Shown here one piece after another: positions 7,318 to 12,182 of a stretch of DNA of 12,182 nucleotides (positions within the stretch are counted from its first letter, which is position 1; each line of letters begins with the position of its first letter). Made by a program: the position numbers and the translations under genes. Source of the DNA: Deltaproteobacteria bacterium (lineage in GTDB: Bacteria > Desulfobacterota > GWC2-55-46 > S146-70 > JAUXIU01); contig JAUXIU010000013.1 in assembly GCA_030620895.1 (NCBI GenBank), forward strand, positions 1 to 12,182, read 5' to 3'. The notes under the pieces were generated by a model. That model did not search any database, was not told where the DNA came from, and was given only the letters and a program-made list of their open reading frames with translations.

Positions 7318-8088
7318 CTAGTACATCATTGAAGTCATCACATAATCCGAAGCCAGTATCAAGACACAGCCAAGCACCATCGAACGTGTAGCCGCCTTGC
7401 CAACCCCCTCCGCACCACCAGTTGCATAGAAGCCGTAGTAACAGGCGCTCAATGTAAGTATCAATCCAAAGACAGCCGACTTTATAAGACCATCCATTAT
7501 ATCCCCAAACGTTAAATAATCAACAGTCCTTGCTATATATACCCCTGAATTGATACCGAGCATCTTCACGCCAATAACATATCCCCCGATAATACCCACA
7601 AAGTCCGCTATGATAGTAAGTATCGGGAGCATCAAGATGCCAGCAAGTATCCTGGGCGTAATAAGATATCTTGTTGGGTTTATTGCCATAGTGGTGAGCG
7701 CATCTATCTGCTCTGTAACCCTCATCGTAGCGAGTTCTGTAGCCATTGCGGATCCCGCACGTCCTGCCACCATGAGACCGGTTAGGACAGGACCGAGCTC
7801 CCTTGCTACACTCAGCGCAACAGTAGGTGCAACCATACTCTCTGCACCAAACCTCTTGAGTGCTTCAAAACTCTGCAATGCCAGAACCATACCTGTAAAC
7901 GAACCAGTTAGAACTACCACAAACACGCTCTGGACCCCAACAAACTCCATCTGTTTAATGATGTTCCGCCACTTGTAAGGCGGCACAAAGATCCACATCA
8001 GTGCCTGAGATAGCATCAAACCTATCTGCCCGCTTATCTCAACGACCGTCCTGGTCTTCCTCCCTGTCTCTTCCAGGAACTCTCTCAT
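7318..8088 (-). CDS. mlaE: Phospholipid transport permease (MlaE/Ttg2B family)
   Basis: This is the inner-membrane permease subunit of the MCE lipid transporter. The 256-residue protein has several hydrophobic segments (about 50-75, 95-120, 145-175, 195-220 and 230-255) and an amphipathic N-terminal helix, as in MlaE. Diagnostic motifs are FTGMVLALQSFEALKRFGAE (64-83), LGPVLTGLMVAGRAGSAMAT (98-117) with ELATMRVTEQIDAL (118-131), and YYGFYATGGAEGVGKAATRS near the end. Its ATG overlaps the TGA of alr as ATGA (8085-8088), so the two genes are probably translationally coupled. mlaF follows after 130 bp. The protein is complete. Confidence 0.96.
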   Translation of the reverse strand: MREFLEETGRKTRTVVEISGQIGLMLSQALMWIFVPPYKWRNIIKQMEFVGVQSVFVVVLTGSFTGMVLALQSFEALKRFGAESMVAPTVALSVARELGPVLTGLMVAGRAGSAMATELATMRVTEQIDALTTMAINPTRYLITPRILAGILMLPILTIIADFVGIIGGYVIGVKMLGINSGVYIARTVDYLTFGDIMDGLIKSAVFGLILTLSACYYGFYATGGAEGVGKAATRSMVLGCVLILASDYVMTSMMY

Positions 8089-9200
8089 ATATATACCCTC
8101 GGAACCCTTTTGCTTATACCACAGAGCACCTCATAGGATATCATACCGGCTCTCTCGGCAATATCATCTGCCGTTATCTCTTCTTCGTTCTGGCTTCCCA
8201 TAATCACAACTTCATCGCCAACATTGACACCATCTATATCACTGACATCGAGCATGGTAAGGTCCATACACACCGTACCTATAACCCTGGCCCTTTTACC
8301 CCTCACAAGCATATCACCACTCTCTGAAAGGCATCGGGGATAACCATCACCATAACCAATCGGTATTGTTGCTATAATTGTGTCTTTATCTGTAACATAC
8401 CTCCTGCCATAGCTCACGGGAAAACCACTTGACACTCTCTTAAGCTGTATCACCTGTGTCTTTAACTTCATAGCGGCTCTTAGGTCTATCTTATCCTTAA
8501 ATCTATTGTTTGGATAGGAACCATAGAGCATTATCCCAGGTCTGACTAGATTAAAATGCGCTGACGGATAATCTACGATTGCCGCACTATTTGCCATATG
8601 TGCCAACTTTGGTTTATAATTCATCTTCTTTACAACGTCAAGCACATCAAGGAAACAATCAAGCTGCTTCTTAGAATAGCTCTTATTCTCCTCGTCTACC
8701 TCAGCAAAATGTGAGAGAATCCCTTCCAACTCAATGTTTTCAAGTCCCTTGAGTTTTTTCAGGAAAGGACCTATCTGGTGTGGTAGGAAACCCAAACGGC
8801 CCATCCCTGTATCTACTTTTACATGTATTTTTATAACTGCCCTGGATTTTTTTGCATGCTTATTCAGGAGCAGAGCCGTATCGGTATCAAACACGACAGG
8901 GGTAAGGTTATATAACAATAACTCCTTCGGCTGACCGGGGTAGCTCCCACCTAGGACAACTATAGGGGTCTTAATACCGGCCTTTCGCAGCTCTATACCT
9001 TCCTCACAGAGGGCAACACCAAAAAAATCACATCCTATTGACTCCAGTACCCTTGCAACTTCAACAGCACCGTGACCATAGGCATCTGCCTTAACTACAG
9101 CCAGGATCTTCGTATCCGGCAATATCTTTTCTCTTATTTTTTTAAAGTTATGCCTTATGGCCGATCTATCCACAATGGCAACTGTGGGCCTTTTTTCCAC
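8085..9200 (-). CDS. alr: Alanine racemase, PLP-dependent
   Basis: Alr interconverts L- and D-alanine and supplies D-Ala for peptidoglycan. I prefer the GTG at 9198-9200. It has GGGAGG (9211-9216) 10 nt upstream and gives MEKRPTVAIVDRSAIRHN, matching the usual family N-terminus; an ATG at 9237-9239 would add 13 residues behind a weak Shine-Dalgarno. Numbered from that longer start, the PLP lysine is K50 in AVVKADAYGHG, the PLP-contacting arginine is R233 in LVRPGIMLYG, and the catalytic tyrosine is Y277 in VSYGRRY. IGYGDGYPR and IGTVCMDLTMLDV mark the C-terminal beta domain. VKVDTGMGRLGF belongs to the barrel. With the GTG start the length is about 371, normal for the family. Its TGA overlaps the mlaE ATG, linking cell-wall and envelope-lipid genes in one operon. 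Confidence 0.96.
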   Translation of the reverse strand: MEKRPTVAIVDRSAIRHNFKKIREKILPDTKILAVVKADAYGHGAVEVARVLESIGCDFFGVALCEEGIELRKAGIKTPIVVLGGSYPGQPKELLLYNLTPVVFDTDTALLLNKHAKKSRAVIKIHVKVDTGMGRLGFLPHQIGPFLKKLKGLENIELEGILSHFAEVDEENKSYSKKQLDCFLDVLDVVKKMNYKPKLAHMANSAAIVDYPSAHFNLVRPGIMLYGSYPNNRFKDKIDLRAAMKLKTQVIQLKRVSSGFPVSYGRRYVTDKDTIIATIPIGYGDGYPRCLSESGDMLVRGKRARVIGTVCMDLTMLDVSDIDGVNVGDEVVIMGSQNEEEITADDIAERAGMISYEVLCGISKRVPRVYI

Positions 9201-9293
9201 TATATAATAGCCTCCCAACCGCTTGATATCCAATAACATTATTCATCCAGCAGTGTAAAGTTAAAACTATGGTCTGGCGATTTTAACGAGCAA

Positions 9294-9302
9294 ATAATAT
9301 CA
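9294..9302 (-). promoter_or_regulatory. Possible extended -10 promoter for alr
   Basis: Read on the minus strand this is TGATATTAT, an extended -10 (TGN plus TATTAT, five of six to consensus). It lies about 55 nt before the ATG at 9239 and about 95 nt before the preferred GTG start. No good -35 is present at 17 nt, and the region is AT-rich, so chance is a real alternative. Confidence 0.3.
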
Positions 9303-9456
9303 GATAATATAACAGGTTAGTGGAATAAAGATATGGATATGAACAATGACCTGGAACCGCCTTATACAGCAGAGAAGAAAAGACCGTTAGCACCTATCTA
9401 GAACCGAAGGGCTTGATTAATTAAAAAATATTATTTTAATATTGTGTTTGATGCTC

Positions 9457-9535
9457 TTGTAAAAAGTTGAATTTTTAGACGGCACAGTAAAATGTTCCAC
9501 ATCCAGAGGGTACCCGGCTTTTTACAAAGCCGTCA
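9457..9535. repeat. Interleaved inverted-repeat element 3' of rpoH
   Basis: TTGTAAAAAG (9457-9466) pairs with CTTTTTACAA (9518-9527), and GACGGC (9478-9483) pairs with GCCGTC (9529-9534), all perfectly. The two pairs are interleaved rather than nested. A third, mutually exclusive hairpin GGCTTT-TTAC-AAAGCC lies at 9516-9531, and GGGTACCC is a further palindrome. The right end GCTTTTTACAAAGCCGTCA (9517-9535) matches the inverted left end of element A apart from one extra base, so this is a relative of that family. Confidence 0.6.
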
Positions 9536-9565
9536 TGTTTAAGGGAAGGAATTTCTAGGAGAATG

Positions 9566-10375
9566 TTAATGGCATACCCGCTTCTGGAGTTTCTTGAGTG
9601 CCTCAGCCTCTATCTGCCTCACCCGCTCTCTTGTAAGCCCAAGGCTATTCCCTACCATCTGCAGGCTTAGTGGGGTATCTCTCATAATTCTATTCTCCAG
9701 GATGTAGCGTTCTCTCTCGTTGAGGGTTGCCAGTGCAGTTGATATGCTTCTTTTGGCTATCCGCCTCTCTTCATCTTTCACGATGATATCTTCCTGGTTC
9801 GGGGAGGAATCTGTGAGTAAATCAAGATGGGTCGTGTTGTTATCATCACCTATTGTCTCATCTAAAGAAAGGTCATGACCATCGGTGAACCCTACCTCTT
9901 CTGTTGAAAACCGTTGCATATTGCCACCTGCGTCGCAACGTGGATCTAACGCAGAGATGGCCTCTCTGGTCTTACCCAGCTGATAGAAGAGCTTCTTTCT
10001 TAACTCTCTGCCACCTCTCTTAACGAGGCTCCAACTCCTTAATATAAAGGCCTGTATATATGACCTTATCCACCATACTGCATAAGTTATCAGACGATAT
10101 CCCTTGTAAGGATCAAACTTCTTAACCGCAGCCATGAGGCCTATATTGCCCTCTTGTATAAGATCGGAGAGTTTAATTCCATAGTTGCGGTACTCGAGGG
10201 CTACTTTTACAACAAACCTGAGGTTTGCTGTAACAAGTTTGTGTGCTGCCTCCAGGTCTTTTCCCTTATCATACCTGACAGCAAGGCTGTGCTCCTCTTC
10301 TCTATTCAGGATAGGAAACTGATTTATCTGTGAAAGATAGACCTGTAAAGAGTTAGCCGGTACTGGTAAATTCAT
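9566..10375 (-). CDS. rpoH: RpoH-like sigma-70 family factor lacking recognisable region 3
   Basis: This is an alternative sigma factor of the heat-shock (sigma-32) type, which directs RNA polymerase to its own promoter class. The 269 residues begin with the RpoH-like LQVYLSQINQFPILNREEEH (10-29, region 1.2). Region 2 is strong: NLRFVVKVALEYRNYGIKLS (51-70), DLIQEGNIGLMAAVKKFDP (71-89) and YAVWWIRSYIQAFILRSWS (98-116). The RpoH box appears as RKKLFYQLGKTRE (126-138). Region 4.2 shows LSLQMVGNSLGLTRERVRQIEAEALKKL (236-263), with a normal helix-turn-helix. Between the RpoH box and the DLSLDE segment (168-173), the expected region-3 helix-turn-helix is missing; about 30 unrelated residues including Cys147 stand there. 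The start ATG has GGGAG 7 nt upstream. A near-consensus promoter precedes it. Function as heat-shock sigma is inferred from similarity only. Confidence 0.85.
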   Translation of the reverse strand: MNLPVPANSLQVYLSQINQFPILNREEEHSLAVRYDKGKDLEAAHKLVTANLRFVVKVALEYRNYGIKLSDLIQEGNIGLMAAVKKFDPYKGYRLITYAVWWIRSYIQAFILRSWSLVKRGGRELRKKLFYQLGKTREAISALDPRCDAGGNMQRFSTEEVGFTDGHDLSLDETIGDDNNTTHLDLLTDSSPNQEDIIVKDEERRIAKRSISTALATLNERERYILENRIMRDTPLSLQMVGNSLGLTRERVRQIEAEALKKLQKRVCH

Positions 10376-10394
10376 AAATATTCTCCCGATATTT
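10376..10394 (-). promoter_or_regulatory. rpoH ribosome binding site in the loop of an AU-only hairpin
   Basis: On the minus strand AAATAT-CGGGAGA-ATATTT places the GGGAG Shine-Dalgarno in the loop between two six-base A/U arms (10389-10394 and 10376-10381), immediately before the ATG. The stem is weak and would melt easily; whether it senses temperature cannot be told from sequence. Confidence 0.35.
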
Positions 10395-10466
10395 TCTTTT
10401 ATATAATAACAAAAAATACACTAAAGACACTGTACCATTTGGTAACCTTAATGACTTGAATCTTTT

Positions 10467-10496
10467 ATTCTAGCAAAACTAATAATTATTTGTCAA
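10467..10496 (-). promoter_or_regulatory. Sigma-70 type promoter for the rpoH-like gene
   Basis: On the minus strand a perfect -35 TTGACA (10491-10496) and a -10 TAGAAT (10467-10472, five of six) are separated by 18 nt, with TG one base before the -10 (TGC-TAGAAT, extended -10). Transcription would start near 10460 and leave a leader of about 85 nt. This is the best promoter match in the window. Confidence 0.7.
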
Positions 10497-10548
10497 TACT
10501 TTCCTTCATGCTCCCCCTTCTTCTCTTTCCATACACTTTTTGCTACTA

Positions 10549-10560
10549 TATGTGCACATA
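10549..10560. promoter_or_regulatory. Perfect 12-bp palindrome in divergent intergenic region
   Basis: TATGTGCACATA is a perfect dyad, with TGCTA (10541-10545) and TAGCA further out as a second, looser pair. It lies between the minus-strand rpoH promoter and the plus-strand ferritin-like fragment, where an operator for a dimeric regulator would be expected. No regulator is identified. Confidence 0.35.
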
Positions 10561-10656
10561 AATCATGATAGCAGCACAAAAAAAATCGTCTGTTAATTAT
10601 CAGAACAAAAATAATTAAAATATTCAGAAATATATAAAAATTTAAAAGGAAGGCAC

Positions 10657-10811
10657 ATGAGCTTAATGGAAGCATTGGAACTGGCCTTAAGCATAGAAAA
10701 AAAGCTGTAGAATATTATAAAGAATTAGAAATCGAACACCCAGCATTAAAAAACCTCTTCATTTTCTTGGTGGATGAAGAAATAAAGCATGCAATTTTAT
10801 CTCTCTCTTAG
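10657..10811 (+). pseudogene. Rubrerythrin/ferritin-like fragment with a frameshift at A AAA AAG
   Basis: ATG at 10657 has AGGA-AGGCAC before it, a good ribosome site. The zero frame reads MSLMEALELALSIEKKL and stops at TAG 10708-10710. A -1 shift at 10698-10704 continues as AVEYYKELEIEHPALKNLF and then IFLVDEEIKHAILSLS, stopping at TAG 10809-10811. Joined, the roughly 50 residues resemble the first two helices of a ferritin-like diiron domain, with iron-ligand candidates in SIEKKAVEYY and DEEIKHA (E..H pattern). Family members are usually about 140-170 residues, so the second half of the four-helix bundle is missing. The simplest reading is a decaying gene that lost one A from a run of eight. 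The shift site is however exactly the dnaX-type slippery heptamer in the correct phase, so a programmed shift cannot be excluded from sequence alone. Confidence 0.6.
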
Positions 10812-10842
10812 CTTGAGAGTTGTTTATATGTATTTTTCATGG

Positions 10843-10870
10843 CACTTAGGATACTATCTTACTCTAAGTG
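10843..10870. repeat. 7-bp inverted repeat CACTTAG...CTAAGTG
   Basis: CACTTAG (10843-10849) and CTAAGTG (10864-10870) are perfect inverted repeats with a 14-nt loop, 31 bp after the end of the ferritin-like fragment. There is no T-run behind it, so it is not a convincing terminator. Confidence 0.35.
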
Positions 10871-10902
10871 TTGCACTTCCTTATTGAACTGGGGATGTTA
10901 GA

Positions 10903-10921
10903 AAAAGGGGACAGATTTATT
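10903..10921 (+). repeat. AAAAGGGGACRGATTTATT repeat, copy 1
   Basis: AAAAGGGGACAGATTTATT matches 18 of 19 bases at 11945-11963 in the same orientation. The two copies bracket the DUF2007-type and Rieske genes. I recall similar short motifs as scattered repeats in other bacterial genomes but cannot confirm that here. Confidence 0.55.
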
Positions 10922-10964
10922 TTTGAAAGATATCTCCTTCTATCTCATTATTAACGAGGAACCG

Positions 10965-11222
10965 ATGGATGCAAGAGAAATATACCTCTGTTATAACAAT
11001 ATAGAGGCTGACCTTATTAAGGGGCTCCTGAAGGAGAATGGTATTCATTGCATCTTCAGGGACATGACTATTACCCCTTACCCTATGAATATTGGGAGAT
11101 TTGCTGAAAAGAGGATCGCCGTCGATGAGGATAAAGTGGACGAAGCCATCCGGTTGATAGAGGATGCCAGAAGAGACGGCTTCATATCTTCAGATGGAAG
11201 GTTTAAAGACAGAGAGGGCTGA
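10965..11222 (+). CDS. Small DUF2007-type (putative signal transducing) protein
   Basis: This is an 85-residue protein beginning MDAREIYLCYNNIEADLIKG. The start is ATG at 10965, with GAGG 5 nt upstream; an in-frame TTG at 10923 has no comparable ribosome site and overlaps the repeat before it. The sequence has the shape of the DUF2007 family, a small ferredoxin-like alpha/beta fold. A first strand and helix (IYLCYNNIEADLIKGLLKEN) run into GIHCIFRD, then a loop and GRFAEKRIAVDEDKVDEAIR, with the last strand followed by a helix that packs against it. Members often sit at the end of larger proteins or alone, and their biochemical function is not established. There is no signal peptide or membrane segment. 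The Rieske gene follows 142 bp downstream across a hairpin repeat, on the same strand; the two may be co-transcribed, but a separate promoter-like sequence lies between them. Confidence 0.72.
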   Translation: MDAREIYLCYNNIEADLIKGLLKENGIHCIFRDMTITPYPMNIGRFAEKRIAVDEDKVDEAIRLIEDARRDGFISSDGRFKDREG

Positions 11223-11238
11223 AAAAAATAATATCGAA

Positions 11239-11341
11239 GTGAAGTTACCCCGCCCACAGGGCGAGGCATCTTGACAGCAAGGAATTTTCCATTACATTAG
11301 CACGCCTCCTACAAGGCGGGGCTTACGGCGTGCATCCTGTT
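11239..11341 (+). repeat. GC-rich hairpin repeat, long copy
   Basis: The left end GTGAAG...CCCCGCCC-ACA-GGGCGAGG (hairpin 11248-11266, one mismatch) and the right end GGCGGGGCTTACGGCGTGCA(TCCTGTT) match the short copy at 6388-6434. The extra internal segment (about 11267-11317) holds a promoter-like sequence and the left arm of CACGCC (11301-11306) / GGCGTG (11327-11332), which encloses CGCCT...AGGCG. Foldback ends of this type recall IS200/IS605-derived elements; no transposase is present. Confidence 0.55.
11271..11298 (+). promoter_or_regulatory. Promoter-like sequence inside the long hairpin repeat
   Basis: A perfect -35 TTGACA (11271-11276) and TACATT (11293-11298, four of six) are spaced by 16 nt, pointing at the Rieske gene about 65 nt downstream. 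The short copy of the repeat lacks this part. It is plausible but unproven as the promoter of that gene. Confidence 0.4.
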
Positions 11342-11364
11342 CAACTCCGATAAAACTTAATACT

Positions 11365-11931
11365 ATGGGTTTTAAAGAAAAAAAGATTATGGATCAAAGA
11401 GAGGCAGGGAAGCTTCTGGAGAAGCTTGGTAAAGATATATTTGAAAGAGGGATAGTCAAGTTGGAGGGTACAAGATTTATCTTACCGGAAAAATTCGAGG
11501 TGGAGCTTGAATATAAAGAAAAGCACGGGAAAAATAAGTTAGAGATTGAGTTTAAGTGGTATAATGAATCAGGTCGGTCCTCATCAAAAGTTTCTCCGCC
11601 TGAAACAACGCAACAGATTGTCAGGATTGCAACTACCGATGAACTTTCACCCGGGAAGGCGATCAGCTTTACATATCCCACTGATACGGACAAGGCAATA
11701 CTTATAGTTTTGCCTAACAGTGAGTTAAGGGCGTATTCAACAGTATGCACTCATAAAGACAAGTGTTTAAAATGGGATGAAGGGTTGAAAAAATTGTATT
11801 GTCCTGCCCATGGTGCTGTTTTTGATCCCGAAAGTGGTGAGAAGGTTAAAGGACCAGGGGGCAAATTCTTAAGGAAGGTCTATCTTCAGAAAAGGGAAGA
11901 CGGTGTCTATGCGGTTGGCTGCGCTCTATAA
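11365..11931 (+). CDS. Amphi-Trp domain fused to a Rieske [2Fe-2S] domain
   Basis: The 188-residue soluble protein has two parts. Residues 1-68 resemble the amphi-Trp domain, a small module of unknown function: KEKKIMDQREAGKLLEKLG at the start, then LPEKFEVELEYKEK (40-53) and KNKLEIEFKWY (56-66), whose tryptophan is W65. After a Ser/Pro/Thr-rich linker (70-85), residues 86-188 form a Rieske-type domain with C128-T-H130, 15 residues, then C146-P-A-H149, the full ligand set for a [2Fe-2S] cluster. The extra cysteine pair that makes a disulfide in bc1-type Rieske proteins is not in place (CPAH rather than CPCH), so a ferredoxin-like, lower-potential cluster is likely. No signal peptide or membrane anchor is seen. 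ATG 11365 lacks a clear Shine-Dalgarno; ATG 11389 is an alternative, but the amphi-Trp pattern favours the first. The redox partner is unknown. Confidence 0.8.
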   Translation: MGFKEKKIMDQREAGKLLEKLGKDIFERGIVKLEGTRFILPEKFEVELEYKEKHGKNKLEIEFKWYNESGRSSSKVSPPETTQQIVRIATTDELSPGKAISFTYPTDTDKAILIVLPNSELRAYSTVCTHKDKCLKWDEGLKKLYCPAHGAVFDPESGEKVKGPGGKFLRKVYLQKREDGVYAVGCAL

Positions 11932-11944
11932 CTTGGGGGCAGCG

Positions 11945-11963
11945 AAAAGGGGACGGATTTATT
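11945..11963 (+). repeat. AAAAGGGGACRGATTTATT repeat, copy 2
   Basis: AAAAGGGGACGGATTTATT begins 13 bp after the Rieske stop codon. It is the second copy of the direct repeat at 10903-10921, 1,042 bp apart, with one difference. Confidence 0.55.
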
Positions 11964-12009
11964 AATTAAAATATTTTCTTCTCCCTATCTATCTTCGCTA
12001 CTATTTTCC

Positions 12010-12047
12010 TTGACGTATATGCACTTTATATACATACTGATGCATAT
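12010..12047 (+). promoter_or_regulatory. Promoter and operator-like inverted repeat before the vapB-type gene
   Basis: ATATGCA (12017-12023) and TGCATAT (12041-12047) are perfect inverted repeats. The right arm overlaps the start codons. TTGACG (12010-12015) with CATACT 17 nt on could be the -35 and -10. Antitoxins of this type commonly repress their own promoter through such a dyad, so autoregulation is a fair inference. Confidence 0.4.
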
Positions 12048-12182
12048 GAGAACCACACTGAATATAGATGAGAAAATACTGACTAAAGCTTCAAAGCTCA
12101 CCGGTATCACCGAAAAAACTTCTTTAGTGCGATTAGGCTTAGAAGCATTGATTGCTCGAGAAAGTAGTCGACGACTTGCTGA
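12046..12182 (+). CDS. VapB-family antitoxin, N-terminal part (cut by window end)
   Basis: The first 45 residues read MRTTLNIDEKILTKASKLTG followed by ITEKTSLVRLGLEALIARES and SRRLA. This is the ribbon-helix-helix pattern of type II VapB antitoxins of the DUF2191 kind: a short strand (RTTLNID), a helix (EKILTKASKLTG), a turn, and a second helix (SLVRLGLEALIARE). VapB binds and neutralises a PIN-domain RNase (VapC) and represses its own operon. ATG 12046 gives the usual family start; ATG 12040, two codons earlier in frame, is possible. The gene runs off the right edge, so the expected vapC partner would lie beyond it and is not visible. Confidence 0.78.
   Translation, partial: MRTTLNIDEKILTKASKLTGITEKTSLVRLGLEALIARESSRRLA

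Larger units (their letters stand above)
9240..9565. other. Gap between rpoH and alr: AT-rich DNA and an inverted-repeat element
   Basis: No gene can be supported here. From left to right on the plus strand it contains a possible weak minus-strand promoter for alr (9294-9302), a featureless stretch to about 9410, an AT-rich run (about 9416-9446), and the interleaved inverted-repeat element at 9457-9535 that lies just 3' of the sigma-factor gene. Confidence 0.6.

Noticed and set aside
9416-9446. AT-rich run as a replication origin or attachment site
   Set aside because: There are no DnaA-box clusters, no tRNA and no integrase nearby. AT-rich intergenic DNA is enough to explain it.
10493-10675. 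60-residue minus-strand frame rich in Leu, Ile, Phe and Cys
   Set aside because: It overlaps the rpoH promoter and the opposite-strand ferritin-like fragment, has an AT-rich composition that yields such hydrophobic frames by chance, and matches nothing I recognise.
10923-10964. TTG-started 14-residue extension of the DUF2007-type protein
   Set aside because: The TTG lacks a Shine-Dalgarno and lies directly on the repeat at 10903-10921, while the ATG at 10965 has GAGG at ideal spacing and fits the family start.

Overview
The window looks like chromosomal DNA of a Gram-negative (diderm) bacterium of moderate GC content. The evidence is an Mla-type phospholipid transport set (MlaE, MlaF and an MCE protein with a beta-rich tail), a biosynthetic alanine racemase and an RpoH-type sigma factor. 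The long MCE protein, the RACo-like ATPase and the abundance of small palindromic repeats suggest a Nitrospirota- or Desulfobacterota-like lineage. That placement is inferred from gene content and is weak.

Positions 109-10375 are essentially one minus-strand block of housekeeping genes. In transcription order: an RpoH-like sigma factor (9566-10375) behind a near-consensus promoter; alr, mlaE and mlaF closely packed (alr and mlaE overlap by ATGA), then mlaD; a RACo-type ASKHA ATPase (DUF4445) with no ordinary start codon; and purH and purD for the last purine steps. alr, mlaE, mlaF and mlaD supply cell-wall D-alanine and outer-membrane lipid homeostasis. PurD and PurH catalyse step 2 and the last two steps of IMP synthesis.

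The right end (about 10380-12182) is different in character. It is plus-strand, AT-rich and full of repeats. It holds a rubrerythrin/ferritin-like fragment interrupted in frame at a dnaX-type slippery heptamer, a small DUF2007-type protein, an unusual amphi-Trp plus Rieske [2Fe-2S] fusion, and the start of a VapB-type antitoxin that runs off the edge. Two copies of an AAAAGGGGACRGATTTATT repeat flank the DUF2007 and Rieske genes, so this part reads as accessory DNA.

The gaps between genes hold several repeat families: heptad minisatellites (12-39, 1454-1522), two MITE-like palindromic elements with a shared core lying just 3' of purH and mlaD, a related interleaved inverted repeat 3' of rpoH, and a GC-rich hairpin repeat present in a short copy (between mlaF and mlaD) and a long copy carrying a promoter-like sequence (before the Rieske gene). 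I found no tRNA, rRNA, CRISPR array or intact transposase. No complete new system is evident. The items most worth a second look are the slippery-site ferritin fragment, the sigma factor lacking region 3, the amphi-Trp/Rieske fusion and the start-less RACo-like gene.
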